61,151 nt of DNA from Candidatus Methanovirga australis (GCA_031272765.1 JAISTD010000050.1:1-61151); one strand, 5' to 3'. Positions 42,361 to 53,426 are shown, counted from the stretch's first letter. Numbers and translations are program-made. Notes: generated by a model not told the origin, from the letters alone.

Positions 42361-43539
42361 ATGATTGAAACCGATGTTTTAGTAATAGGTGCAGGACCAT
42401 CTGGTTCAATAGCTGCAAAATATGCTGCCTTAGGTGGAGCAGATGTTATTTTAATTGATAAAAAATCTGAAATTGGATCTCCTAAAAGATGTGCTGAGGG
42501 TGTTTCAAAAGAAGGTTTAAAACTTTTAGGAATAGAACCACAACCTATTTGGGCTGTTAAAGAAATAGAAGGAATAAGATTAGTGGCTCCTGATGGAACT
42601 GATGTTTGGTTAAATGATGAAATAAAGTTGCCTGAAGCAGGTTATATTCTTGAGAGAAAAGTTTTCGACAAACATATGGCTATGGATGCTGGAAGAGCAG
42701 GTGTAGAAATTAAGATTAAAACTTTAGCCAAATCGCTTAAAAAAGAAGGAAACTATTATATAGTCAAATGTGAATCTATGGGGAAAGAGTTTGATATTAA
42801 AACCAAGATTTTAATAGGTGCCGATGGACCAGAATCACATGTAGGAAGATGGGCAGGACTTAAAACTGGTACAAAACCAAAAGATATGGAATCTGGTGTT
42901 CAATTTGAAATGTGTAATGTTAAAATGAAAAATCATTCTGTTTTAGAGTTTTACTTTGGTTCGGTTGCTCCTGGTGGATATGTTTGGATCTTTCCTAAAG
43001 GTGAAGATATAGCGAATGTTGGCTTGGGGATTATTCAAACTGAAACTGATAAAACTGCCTATGAATATTTAGTTGATTTTGTAGAAACTTGTCCAGCTAC
43101 TAAAGATGCTAAAATTGTTGAATTGAATGTTGGTGGAGACCCTGTTGGTGGATTGGTTAAAGATTTGTCTTCTGATAATATATTGATTGTTGGTGATGCA
43201 GCAGGTCAGGTTCATCCTTTAACTGGTGGTGGGATAATTAATGGGATGACCTGTGGAATGTTTGCAGGAGAAGTTGCAGCTAAATCTATTAAAAATGGAG
43301 ATTATTCTCAAGAACAATTGTCTGAATATGATAAAAGATGTAAAGATCTTTTAGAAGATAAAATGAATAAGTATCTAAAAGTCAGAGATTATTTAGCTTC
43401 TTTAAACGACGATGAATTAAATTCAATAGCTGCTACTTTTCAAGATGTTGAATTTGAAGAGATAAGCACCACAGAATTAGTTAAAAAACTTGTTAAGATT
43501 TCTCCTAAGGCATTGTTGAAGTTAGGAAAGCTATTTTAA
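42361..43539 (+). CDS. Geranylgeranyl reductase family protein (digeranylgeranylglycerophospholipid reductase-like); ATG 42361 preferred over 42283
   Basis: ETDVLVIGAGPSGSIAAKYAALGGADVILIDKKSEIGSPKRCAEGV; VGDAAGQVHPLTGGGI. Confidence 0.9.
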   Translation: MIETDVLVIGAGPSGSIAAKYAALGGADVILIDKKSEIGSPKRCAEGVSKEGLKLLGIEPQPIWAVKEIEGIRLVAPDGTDVWLNDEIKLPEAGYILERKVFDKHMAMDAGRAGVEIKIKTLAKSLKKEGNYYIVKCESMGKEFDIKTKILIGADGPESHVGRWAGLKTGTKPKDMESGVQFEMCNVKMKNHSVLEFYFGSVAPGGYVWIFPKGEDIANVGLGIIQTETDKTAYEYLVDFVETCPATKDAKIVELNVGGDPVGGLVKDLSSDNILIVGDAAGQVHPLTGGGIINGMTCGMFAGEVAAKSIKNGDYSQEQLSEYDKRCKDLLEDKMNKYLKVRDYLASLNDDELNSIAATFQDVEFEEISTTELVKKLVKISPKALLKLGKLF

Positions 43540-43620
43540 TGTTAGCTAAGTGGTGTGTTCAGTAGTATATTTAATATTAGTATTTTTTTAATGGATAATT
43601 AATATTTGGAGTGATTTAAT

Positions 43621-44358
43621 ATGGAATATGGTTTAGGTAAAAAATTTATTTCAGAACTTGTTGGAACCTTTCTTTTAGTATTTTTTGGAACTGGATCTGC
43701 AGTTGGAGCTGCTTTAATGGCAAATAAGCTTGTATCTAATGGAACTATAGGTAACTTAGGTGGTTTCACTGAATGGTTAGCTATTAGCTGGGGATTTGGA
43801 ATTACAGCTATTGGTGTAATTTATGTTTTTGGAAAAATATCTGGAGGGCATATTAACCCCGCTGTTACCATAGGTTTACTTGTCACAAAAAATATATCCT
43901 TAAAAGATGGAATATATTATATAAAAGCTCAGTTTATTGGAGCTATCATTGCATCAATAGCTGTTTTCGCTGTTTTTGGAGAGCCTGGAGTTTTCATAGG
44001 ACAACTTGGTGCTAATGCTCCTGCAACTGGTGTTAGCTATTTACAAGGTTTTATAGCTGAGTTAATAGGGACATTTTTCCTCGTGTTGGTAGTTATGGGA
44101 GTGGCTGTTGACAAAAAAGCAGACCCTGGAGTTTATGGTCTTTCAATAGGGCTTACGATTGGAATAGCATTAACCTTTTTAGGTCCAATTACAGGGGGTT
44201 GTATTAACCCTGCAAGAGGTTTTGCTCCAATGTTAATAGACTTCTTCACTGGAGGAGCGAACCTTTTTGGATACTATCCAATCTTCTCATTGGGTCCAAT
44301 TATAGGTGGAATAATAGCTGCATTACTATATGACTTTGTTGCAGAGTCAAATAAATAA
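43621..44358 (+). CDS. aqpM: Aquaporin / MIP channel (AqpM-like)
   Basis: NPA motifs GGHINPAVTIG and GGCINPARGFAP, six TM helices. Confidence 0.93.
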   Translation: MEYGLGKKFISELVGTFLLVFFGTGSAVGAALMANKLVSNGTIGNLGGFTEWLAISWGFGITAIGVIYVFGKISGGHINPAVTIGLLVTKNISLKDGIYYIKAQFIGAIIASIAVFAVFGEPGVFIGQLGANAPATGVSYLQGFIAELIGTFFLVLVVMGVAVDKKADPGVYGLSIGLTIGIALTFLGPITGGCINPARGFAPMLIDFFTGGANLFGYYPIFSLGPIIGGIIAALLYDFVAESNK

Positions 44359-44563
44359 TAATAAAATGTTTCAGATGCTTTTGCTGTATATAAGCATTAT
44401 TATTTATTTATTTCAATGATTTAGACTTTTTCATTCATATTTTGTTATTTAAGGATAACTTTTTTATTTAATAAATAATTTAAAATCTTAATTTATTAGT
44501 AAATTTAATATTAATAAATTTAACTGCTAATCTAAAAAAAGTATTTTAATCTAAAGGGATAAA

Positions 44564-45292
44564 ATGAGCAAGAAAGATAATAAACTTTTTTTAATTAAAA
44601 TCAACATTAAAGAAAGTTTTATAGATAATAAATACATCCTCCTTTTATCCACACTATTCTTTTTCGTGCCTTTGTTTTTAGGATACATATTTTCATCTAA
44701 CTTAAATGGATTTTTAGATCCTGTCCTCAATGCATTTAAACAGAAGATTGTCAGTGGAGAAATAAAGTTAAGTTTTGATTCTATATTTATTAATAATTTT
44801 AAAGCTATTTTAATGGAGTATACTGGAGCAATATTTTTTGGATTGGTCACATCTGTTAACTTAATATTCAATGGATTATTAATAGGTTATTTTGGTTCTA
44901 AAATAGCTTTACACAAATTTTTAATTGGTATCCTACCACATGGAATATTTGAAATTCCAGGCTTAATAATTGGGGGGGCTGCTGGACTTGTTTTATCTTG
45001 GTTTTTGTTTAATTTCATTAGAGATATTGTAATATACAATAGAGATAAGTTAAATCAAATAAGTCATGACTATTCCACTGAAGACCCATATAATGAGGAA
45101 TATTTCAAAAGTTCTGATGAAAAATATCTTAATGAAGTGAACATGTCTAAAAAATTTGGTTACAGTATGAATAAAAATCACATAAAACTGAAACAATCGA
45201 TTATTTTATTTTTAATATCTGCAATCTTGATTGTTATAGCAGCAGTCATTGAAACACAAATCACATCTAAAATTATTACTTTCTTTGCTTAA
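44564..45292 (+). CDS. SpoIIM/DUF95 family membrane protein
   Basis: GILPHGIFEIPGLIIGGAAGLVLSW. Confidence 0.83.
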   Translation: MSKKDNKLFLIKINIKESFIDNKYILLLSTLFFFVPLFLGYIFSSNLNGFLDPVLNAFKQKIVSGEIKLSFDSIFINNFKAILMEYTGAIFFGLVTSVNLIFNGLLIGYFGSKIALHKFLIGILPHGIFEIPGLIIGGAAGLVLSWFLFNFIRDIVIYNRDKLNQISHDYSTEDPYNEEYFKSSDEKYLNEVNMSKKFGYSMNKNHIKLKQSIILFLISAILIVIAAVIETQITSKIITFFA

Positions 45293-45641
45293 AAGAAGAT
45301 CAAAATAAGGTATCAAAAATTCATGATTTATCTACTTTAAGATTTTATTTATTCATGAAAGTTTCTATAAACTTGATCTGGCATAGTTATTCATTGTTTT
45401 CATTTTTTCATAGGAAAATTCGCATATTTTGGCTTTTTTGGTGGGACTGGAGTTCTCTTACTTGCATATTCTTTCATTGCTTTTTCTTATCTGATGAAAA
45501 TTAAACAATCTTTAAAAGTTATGAAACGAGTTCATTAACTAAAATATTGAAAAAATAAGGATATGATAAAATCAAAAATTGTATTTAATAAAAAAGAGAA
45601 TATATAATATCATTAAATGTAAAAAAGAGTTTGGAGAAAAA

Positions 45642-47279
45642 ATGAGCACTAAAAGCGAACTATCTCTAGATGTATCTGATTTTGAAAAATTAATCAAAAG
45701 AAACAAAATTTATATTGATAAAACAAAAGTGATAAAAAGACTAAGAGACCTTAACGGAACATATCATTTCCTCTCTCGTCCAAGAAGATTTGGCAAATCA
45801 TTACTTATAAGCACACTCAAAAACCTGTTCGAAGGCAAAGAAAAACTATTCAAAAACACATACATCTACAACCACTGGGACTGGAATGAAACATATCCAG
45901 TCATACACTTAGATCTAAATAATCTAAAAGCCATGTCTCCTGAAAATTTTGAAAAATCATTAAGAAAATATATGGATTTTGTAGCTAAAGATAATTTCAA
46001 CATTGAACTTGAAGAAGGTTTTTCCAATGAAAAATTAATGTATTTAATAACTAAAGTCTATAAAACCTATAAAAAGGAGGTTGTCGTTTTAGTCGATGAA
46101 TATGATAAACCAATATTAGACAACATAAATAATACAGAAACGGTTGGTGAAATTCAGAGAATTTTAAAGGATTTCTATGGCATACTAAAAAGTGCAGATA
46201 GTAAACTTGAATTTGTGTTTATAACAGGGATCACTCAATTCTCAAAAGTATCCATATTCTCAGAATTCAACAATTTAATCCAATTAACATTAAAAGAAGA
46301 CTATTCTACAATTTGTGGTTATACTCAAGAAGAAGTTGAAAAATACTTCAAAAATGCCATAAACAATTACTCCAATTTAAAAAATATTAACTACCAAGAA
46401 ACAATTAACAAAATCAAATACCACTACGATGGTTACTCATGGGACGGTAAAAACTTTTTATACAATCCGTATTCCTTAATGAACTTCTTTGAAGATAATG
46501 AATTTAATAATTACTGGTTCGAGTCTGGAACCCCAAATTTCTTGGTTAAAATATTTAAAGAAAACTTCAACATAGGAAATATATTCAAACCAACCACTTT
46601 AACCAAAACTGAATTTAATATATTTGATATTGAAAATCTTAGACAAATACCATTACTATTCCAATCAGGATACCTAACTATTAGTAAAAAGGAAATAATC
46701 AATGATAAAACGAAATACACTCTTAAAATTCCTAATCACGAGGTTGAAGTCTCAATAACAGAAAATTTATTCACTAATTTCTACACAAAAGCAGAAAACA
46801 ATTTCTTATCCAAGAGAAAAGAAATTTGGGAAGACTTGAAAAAAGGAAGTTGCGAAACATTAAGCAAATACTTAAAAAAAGAAATCATAAACACACCATA
46901 CCAACTTAAGATAAGAAACTGGAAATACTACCAAACACTTATCTATGCAGCATTAAAATCCTTAGGATTTCAGACAAACTCTGAGGTAAGTATGTTCAGT
47001 GGAAGATTGGACATAGCTATTGAAGAAGAAGACACACACTACCCATTCACTGATGAAAAAGGCAATGCAATAATTGTTGAAGTTAAATACACCCAACAAA
47101 ACAATGATGTTAATAAACTTGCAACTAAAGCATTGAACCAAATCAAAGAAAAAGGTTACTATGAGCCCTATGAAGACAACAACATAATAATGATAGGTCT
47201 CGCAATCAAAGAAATAAAACTAAAAAGTGGTGGAAGCAAAATAAATCTAAAATGCCAAATAGGAACCATAAGCGACTAA
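45642..47279 (+). CDS. AAA-ATPase-like with C-terminal PD-(D/E)XK nuclease-like domain (DUF1703 type)
   Basis: YIDKTKVIKRL...FLSRPRRFGKSLLISTLKNLFEGK, VVVLVDEYDKPILD, C-terminal SGRLDIAIEEED...AIIVEVKYTQ. Confidence 0.87.
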   Translation: MSTKSELSLDVSDFEKLIKRNKIYIDKTKVIKRLRDLNGTYHFLSRPRRFGKSLLISTLKNLFEGKEKLFKNTYIYNHWDWNETYPVIHLDLNNLKAMSPENFEKSLRKYMDFVAKDNFNIELEEGFSNEKLMYLITKVYKTYKKEVVVLVDEYDKPILDNINNTETVGEIQRILKDFYGILKSADSKLEFVFITGITQFSKVSIFSEFNNLIQLTLKEDYSTICGYTQEEVEKYFKNAINNYSNLKNINYQETINKIKYHYDGYSWDGKNFLYNPYSLMNFFEDNEFNNYWFESGTPNFLVKIFKENFNIGNIFKPTTLTKTEFNIFDIENLRQIPLLFQSGYLTISKKEIINDKTKYTLKIPNHEVEVSITENLFTNFYTKAENNFLSKRKEIWEDLKKGSCETLSKYLKKEIINTPYQLKIRNWKYYQTLIYAALKSLGFQTNSEVSMFSGRLDIAIEEEDTHYPFTDEKGNAIIVEVKYTQQNNDVNKLATKALNQIKEKGYYEPYEDNNIIMIGLAIKEIKLKSGGSKINLKCQIGTISD

Positions 47280-48202
47280 ATTTATTTTAAAACTATTTTT
47301 TACTTTTTAAATTAAAATAAAACAATTAATAATTTCTATTTTCCTAAAACAGAACTATAATATTCATAGAGAGTTTCTATACTTAGTTTAAACATTTGAT
47401 ATGAGAAGTCATTATTATTTTTCATTTTTTATGGGAAAATTCTGTATATTACATCTTAGGCGATGATTTTCTGGTTATTTTCATGATTTTTTTTAATTTC
47501 TTCATAGATATCGTTAAGAGGAATAAATTTATTTTAAGAGTATTGGTAGTTGGATTAAGTTAAATGCTGCACATTTAATTTTTTTAAAAACTGGAAAATC
47601 GAAGATATTGGAATCTAATGCTCATAAAGCTTAAATTATTTAAATTTAGAAAAACGAAGTTTTTCTTTAATTTAAAGACATTTTAAACTTTTTTAGAAAT
47701 TTAATAAAAATATATAACATTAATCAATTTCAGAAATTAATATATAATGATAATTTTTTTGATAGATAATAATAATTAAAATTTATAGATAATTGAATTC
47801 ATTTATCATAAAATATTATCCAAATTTTAATTTTATTTATTGATGGTAAAATCTTATGTTTAAATATAATTCAATTAAATAATTTCATAAATAAATGAAT
47901 AAGCTAATGAAAGTTGATGTTTTTTACATCTACCGATGATAAGTTTTGAATAGAAATGTTGCTACTCATATAACTGCTGATTTACTTAAAAGTAGAAGTT
48001 ATGGTATTGTCATTGTGTGGTCCAGAGATAGTGAAAGGAGTTTTTAATATTCTTGAAGATAGTGATATTCCTGGATAATACTATATAATTATAATATGTA
48101 CATAGGTACCTGTATAAAAATCAGTGGAAAATTATATCATTAAAATAATTAAATTATATATTATAAAATAATTAATTATTAGAAGTAAATGAGAGAGATC
48201 AG

Positions 48203-49579
48203 ATGACAAGCACAGAAAAAATGATTTGTTTAGTGGATGGAGAACATTATCTCCCTGTAACTAAGGCAGCAGTTAATATCTTTGAAAATATGAACCATAT
48301 CGAGGTAGTAGCTATTGTTTTTATTGGAGGGACTGAAAAATTAAGAACCGATGATCCAGATAGTTACAGTAAAATGATGGGGATACCTGTTCATTTTGGT
48401 GAAGATAAAAATGAAATACCTTACGATTTAATTGTAGATATGATTAAAAAATATGATGCTGATGTTGTCATGGATTTAAGTGATGAACCAGTTTTGGATT
48501 ACACTAAAAGGTTTAAAATAGCTTCAAAAGTTTTATCTCTTGGAATACCATACAAAGGACCCGATTTTGATTTCCAACCATTAACACAGTATGATTTGGT
48601 TGAAAAACCATCTATTAAAATATTAGGGACAGGCAAAAGAATAGGTAAAACAGCTGTTTCAGCATTTGCTGCAAGAGAGATACATAAAAATAATTATAAT
48701 CCCTGTGTAATAGCTATGGGTAGAGGAGGACCTGAAACTCCTGAAATAGTTCATGGAGATAAAATGGAGATAACTCCAGAGTTTCTTATGGAACAATCAG
48801 ATAAAGGAGTTCATGCTGCATCAGATCATTGGGAAGATGCATTAATGAGTAGAGTTTTAACAATTGGATGCAGACGATGTGGTGGAGGAATGGCTGGAGA
48901 TGTTTTCTTAACAAATATGGAAGAAGGAGCTAAAATAGCTAACAAACAGGATGCAGAGTTCCTTATTTTTGAGGGAAGTGGTGCAGCTATTCCACCAATA
49001 AAAACAAATAGAAATATAGTTTTAATCGGAGCAAATCAGCCTTTAATCAACATTGAAAACTTTTTTGGGCCTTATAGGATTTCATTAGGGGATTTAATCG
49101 TTTTAACAATGTGTGAAGAACCAATGGCATCAGAAGAAAAAGTTTTAAAAATTGAAGAATTTATAGCTGAAGTTAATCCAGAAGCAACAGTTATTTCAAC
49201 GGTTTTCAGACCTAAGCCATTAGGTGATATAAATGGGAAAAATGTCTTGTTCGCAACAACTGCACCAGATTCAATAAAAAATGTTTTAGTAGATCATCTT
49301 GAGAAAGAATATGGTTGTAAAGTTGTTGGAACAACACCTCATCTTTCTAATAGACCTTTACTTAAAGAAGATATTAATAAATATATTGATAAGGCAGATG
49401 TAATGTTAACAGAACTTAAAGCAGCTGCAGTTGATGTTGCAACTAAAGATTCTCTTGAAGCAGGTTTGGAAGTTGTTTATTGTGATAATATACCAATAGC
49501 TATTAATAAAAAATATCCAAATTTATCAAAATCTATAATTGATTTAGTTGATTTAGCTATTAAAGATTTTAACTCTTAA
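48203..49579 (+). CDS. cpgS: Cyclic 2,3-diphosphoglycerate synthetase
   Basis: [18 protein letters not shown]...[22 protein letters not shown]...[11 protein letters not shown]...[28 protein letters not shown]. Confidence 0.92.
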   Translation: MTSTEKMICLVDGEHYLPVTKAAVNIFENMNHIEVVAIVFIGGTEKLRTDDPDSYSKMMGIPVHFGEDKNEIPYDLIVDMIKKYDADVVMDLSDEPVLDYTKRFKIASKVLSLGIPYKGPDFDFQPLTQYDLVEKPSIKILGTGKRIGKTAVSAFAAREIHKNNYNPCVIAMGRGGPETPEIVHGDKMEITPEFLMEQSDKGVHAASDHWEDALMSRVLTIGCRRCGGGMAGDVFLTNMEEGAKIANKQDAEFLIFEGSGAAIPPIKTNRNIVLIGANQPLINIENFFGPYRISLGDLIVLTMCEEPMASEEKVLKIEEFIAEVNPEATVISTVFRPKPLGDINGKNVLFATTAPDSIKNVLVDHLEKEYGCKVVGTTPHLSNRPLLKEDINKYIDKADVMLTELKAAAVDVATKDSLEAGLEVVYCDNIPIAINKKYPNLSKSIIDLVDLAIKDFNS

Positions 49580-49600
49580 AATGTTGATTATGGTGTTCAT

Positions 49601-50125
49601 TTGAAACAAGAAGAAGTTAAGAAATTGTTAGAATTTACAATTAAAGAGAATAATGTAATTAAAAATTTAAAACTTCCAAAAGAAATTTTTTTGCCTTTAC
49701 TTTTTTCTCTTAGATATGGTGGAGATTGGAGCCATAAAAAAGGCTTTAAAAGATTAATGGCTGTAAAAGAAAAAACAACAAAGTACGATGACAATAAAAA
49801 GATTGGCTATACTTTGGAGTTAATTTATTTGTTCGTCAATCCAAGGTTAATTTCAGAGGAAGGAAAAATTTACAGAATGGAAAAGTGCAGTAACAACAAT
49901 GAAAGGAAGTTGGTTGAAAAACCTTACAAAATCACAATTGATGGGGAGTATATTCTTAAAGCAACACTTGACCCTAAAGAAATGAAAATATTTTTAAAAC
50001 ACTTGAAAGAGCCATTAAATTTCACTGGGTCTGGAGCTTATGGTGCTTCCCATGAAATAGAACATCTTGATCATGATGAAATTAAAGGTATTCCTTTTTA
50101 TGATTTCGAATATGTTTTAGAATAA
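49601..50125 (+). CDS. Conserved hypothetical protein, likely in an operon with cpgS
   Basis: 174-aa ORF starting 21 bp after cpgS; no family recognised. Confidence 0.6.
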   Translation: MKQEEVKKLLEFTIKENNVIKNLKLPKEIFLPLLFSLRYGGDWSHKKGFKRLMAVKEKTTKYDDNKKIGYTLELIYLFVNPRLISEEGKIYRMEKCSNNNERKLVEKPYKITIDGEYILKATLDPKEMKIFLKHLKEPLNFTGSGAYGASHEIEHLDHDEIKGIPFYDFEYVLE

Positions 50126-50162
50126 TAGTTTTAAATGTATTTATTCTTTCTTAATGTAGTTT

Positions 50163-51056
50163 TTATCTTCTTTTAATGTAATCCTTATCTTTTATATTCT
50201 TATTTACTATAAATTCAATAAGTGTTTCATTGAACCATTCATAGTTGATAATATTCCATAGATGAATAGCTCTGTAAATACTAAATATTTTTGATTTTGG
50301 AAACTGATTTTGAATTAGTTCTGCAGATTTAGCAACTTTTGGGTATTCTTTAGTTCCGTATAGAATTAATAAATGTGGAAAATTATTGGTTTCATTCGGA
50401 GACCTGTATTTTAAATATTCTTCACTAACCTTGATAAAGTTATTAATCTTAATCGTTTCTTTTAGTCGGTCGAAATATTCTTTTCCAATTCCATATTCAG
50501 CTAAAAATCCACTAATAATAAAGTTTGAAGGTTTTTTATCTAAGATATTATTTTTACATTCTTTTATACTGCTTAATAAGTACTGAATTCTCTTATTTTC
50601 TTGATTTATAATTATATTATTAATATTTTTTATTTCATCAGGCATTTTTAATTTATTAACACTTTTCTCATTAACATTATATTCAATGTCATCAAAATTT
50701 TTAATATTGACTCCACTTATAGTGGCTGTTTCAATGATATTGGGATATTTATATAATAAATCAATGATTATGGTTCCACCAATAGCTATTCCAACTAAAT
50801 GAACTTTTTTATACTTTAAATCATTGATTATAATATTTTTAATAAGTTCTCTGCAGTTTTTTATTGAAAAACCCATGTTAACCTGAGTTTTGCCATGATC
50901 TATTAAATCTAAATAGATACAATGATAATCCTTAAACTGGCTTTTTTGCCTATTCCAAACCCAGTTACTTAATAAATTACTGTGAATGAAGATAATGGCT
51001 TCATTATTTTCTTTTCCTTCTTCCACATAATATAATTTTTCTTTCATAGTTATCAT
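50163..51056 (-). CDS. Alpha/beta hydrolase fold protein
   Basis: EAIIFIHSNLLSNWVWNRQKSQFKDYHCIYLDLIDHGKT; VHLVGIAIGGTIIIDLLYKYP. Confidence 0.8.
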   Translation of the reverse strand: MITMKEKLYYVEEGKENNEAIIFIHSNLLSNWVWNRQKSQFKDYHCIYLDLIDHGKTQVNMGFSIKNCRELIKNIIINDLKYKKVHLVGIAIGGTIIIDLLYKYPNIIETATISGVNIKNFDDIEYNVNEKSVNKLKMPDEIKNINNIIINQENKRIQYLLSSIKECKNNILDKKPSNFIISGFLAEYGIGKEYFDRLKETIKINNFIKVSEEYLKYRSPNETNNFPHLLILYGTKEYPKVAKSAELIQNQFPKSKIFSIYRAIHLWNIINYEWFNETLIEFIVNKNIKDKDYIKRR

Positions 51057-51082
51057 AGATATTTAAGTTGAAGCTTCATTGA

Positions 51083-51616
51083 TTAATCTTTCAAAGAAAT
51101 ATGTTTCAACCTTTCAACACCATCTATTTTTTTAATAATATCCACTGTAGATTTAGAAACTGAGTTTTCCCACTTTTCATCATGAATTATCAAGTCCCTA
51201 ATTTTTGTTCCAGATAAAGTCTGTCTATTAAATGTTATATGTCTATTCAGTTCGTACCCAGCTTCAGTGAACAATCGTTGTACTAATGGATTACCACTAA
51301 ACACTTTATTAAAATGTGGAGTTAACATTTCTACATGAGAAACCCAAAGAGAATTATTCATAATATCTGGTATTGGAATTATATAATATTTTTCTCCTTT
51401 GATACCATGCTCAATTAAAGCTTTTTTGATCATTAAAGTTCTTTCCCCTGCTGTGAATGGATTTTCAACTGTATGGCTTATTTGGGCACTACCAATTCCA
51501 ATGATAAGCTCATCGACTTCTTTAAGTGCATCTTTAATAACTTGAATATGACCATTATGCAAAGGCTGCATTCTTCCAATTAATATCCCACATGTTTCTT
51601 TTAAATTTTTATACAT
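51083..51616 (-). CDS. nadM: Nicotinamide-nucleotide adenylyltransferase
   Basis: GILIGRMQPLHNGHIQVIKDAL, GSAQISHTVENPFTAGERTLMI. Confidence 0.93.
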   Translation of the reverse strand: MYKNLKETCGILIGRMQPLHNGHIQVIKDALKEVDELIIGIGSAQISHTVENPFTAGERTLMIKKALIEHGIKGEKYYIIPIPDIMNNSLWVSHVEMLTPHFNKVFSGNPLVQRLFTEAGYELNRHITFNRQTLSGTKIRDLIIHDEKWENSVSKSTVDIIKKIDGVERLKHISLKD

Positions 51617-51664
51617 AATTGAAACTTCTCCAGATACTTTTCCAATCCGATTATTTAAATTTAA

Positions 51665-52201
51665 TTAATCTTTAAGTTCTGATACAGATACTAATGGTTC
51701 TAATATTATTCCTTTAGATTTTAAAAATTCAATAGCTCCACTTTCTCTATCAACCACAACAAAAACTTTCTGTACTGTTCCACCATAACTTTCAATACTT
51801 TGGATTGCTCTTAAAATAGATCCTCCTGTTACAGTGACATCCTCAACAAGAACAATATTATCATTTGGATTAACATCTCCTTCAATTATTTCTAAAGTTC
51901 CGTGACATTTTCTTTCTTTTCTAACCATAAGTAATGGAATTTTTAATTCTAAAGAAACAGCAACGGCAAGAGGTATGGCTCCTAAATCAGGTCCTGCGAC
52001 TTTATTAATATTTGTCTCTTTAATCTTTTCACTTAATATGGAACTTATGGCTTTAAGAATTTTAGGATTGGTAACACCATATTTTATATCAACATAGTAA
52101 TCAGTTACTTCACCATCAGTTAAAATAAATTTACCATATCGTATAAGGTTATTTTCCTTTAAAATATTAATTAAATCTTCTTTTGAAACCATAGTAATCA
52201 T
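51665..52201 (-). CDS. pyrE: Orotate phosphoribosyltransferase
   Basis: GKFILTDGEVTDYYVDIKYG, VAGPDLGAIPLAVAVSL, NIVLVEDVTVTGGS. Confidence 0.93.
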   Translation of the reverse strand: MITMVSKEDLINILKENNLIRYGKFILTDGEVTDYYVDIKYGVTNPKILKAISSILSEKIKETNINKVAGPDLGAIPLAVAVSLELKIPLLMVRKERKCHGTLEIIEGDVNPNDNIVLVEDVTVTGGSILRAIQSIESYGGTVQKVFVVVDRESGAIEFLKSKGIILEPLVSVSELKD

Positions 52202-52775
52202 TCATATAAGATTATACTATTATAGTATGTGATAATAGTTATTAATCTTTTCATAATTTATTCAATAAAATGAAAATTGTTTATAAAAAATATGAATAAT
52301 TTATATTTAATATATCTTTTCATTATTTTTATTCTCATTATTTTTACAATTATTATCATACCCAATGTTTACTTATTGCCCAATAAATTCAGTTACTAAT
52401 TTATCTTTTTTCATCTGAAAAATTATTTTTTTGATAATATTGAATTTTTTGATATATTCGTTTGTTTAAAGAAATAAAAATATAAAAGAGCAATTATTAA
52501 AATAATAATCATTTTATTCTTTTTTTGATTTAATAAGTTTTAAAACTTTTTATTTTAGAAAAATTGAAAATATTAATATTTTGCCAATTTTATCTTATAA
52601 GAGTTTAAAATGTATTTTAGTTGATTTAACTCACCACAACAATTATTTTATAAAACTATTTTTTTGAAATTTTTTATTTTTTAAATGAACCATTAAATAT
52701 GCTTTTTATCTATTAAAGTGACATATATTTTTTTTTATTTAATATTGCCGATTTTTTAAAGATTCATAAGATGGA

Positions 52776-53012
52776 CTAATCGAAATACTTATAAGCTATG
52801 AGTCTTATATTATAATTATAATACAATTGAGCATATCTATCTAATTTAATACCTGTATTATCTTTCCCACGAAAAAGCATGAAATAGATTATATCTCTAA
52901 AATTCATGTATTTATTGCATTTGAAGGCTTTAAAATCTGTTCTGCTCGTTTTTATGAATTCATCTGAGTTTATTAACTCAAAAAGCTCTTTAAATATCTT
53001 ATTATGATTCAT
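52776..53012 (-). pseudogene. N-terminal remnant of an IS4-like transposase
   Basis: TDFKAFKCNKYMNFRDIIYFMLFRGKDNTGIKLDRY resembles IS4 transposase N-termini; no DDE domain follows. Confidence 0.45.
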
Positions 53013-53154
53013 AATAGTGCAACTATCTATATTTGTCTAAATAAAACTTACATATAACTAATAAATATGAACATTATACTATATAAAATATTAAGTTAAC
53101 AGCATTGTTGTATCTTGATATTTAAAAATGATTGAAATATTTTTAATATTACAT

Positions 53155-53216
53155 TCAACCTTTTAAAAAACGAAAATCGTGGATTTTCTAAGTTGTCTTC
53201 GACAACAAAAGGTTGA
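53155..53216. repeat. Outer stem enclosing two 3-nt-loop hairpins
   Basis: TCAACCTTTT ... GAAAATC-GTG-GATTTTC ... GTTGTC-TTC-GACAAC ... AAAAGGTTGA. Confidence 0.75.
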
Positions 53217-53289
53217 TCAAAAACTTTAATATTATATATAGATATTTGAGTATTGGATTATATGGATATTACTGAAAATCTTCGATTTT

Positions 53290-53426
53290 CATAATTACAA
53301 AAATTAAAAATTTTTGGTAGTTTTCATAATTACAAAAATTAAAAATTTTTGGTAGTTTTCATAATTACAAAAATTAAAAATTTTTGGTAGTTTTCATAAT
53401 TACAAAAATTAAAAATTTTTGGTAAT
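53290..53426. repeat. Four tandem copies of a 35-bp unit (last partial)
   Basis: cataattacaaaaattaaaaatttttggtagtttt starting at 53290, 53325, 53360, 53395. Confidence 0.95.

Noticed and set aside
53290-53426. Tandem repeats as a CRISPR array
   Set aside because: Units are directly adjacent with no unique spacers, and no cas genes are in the window.
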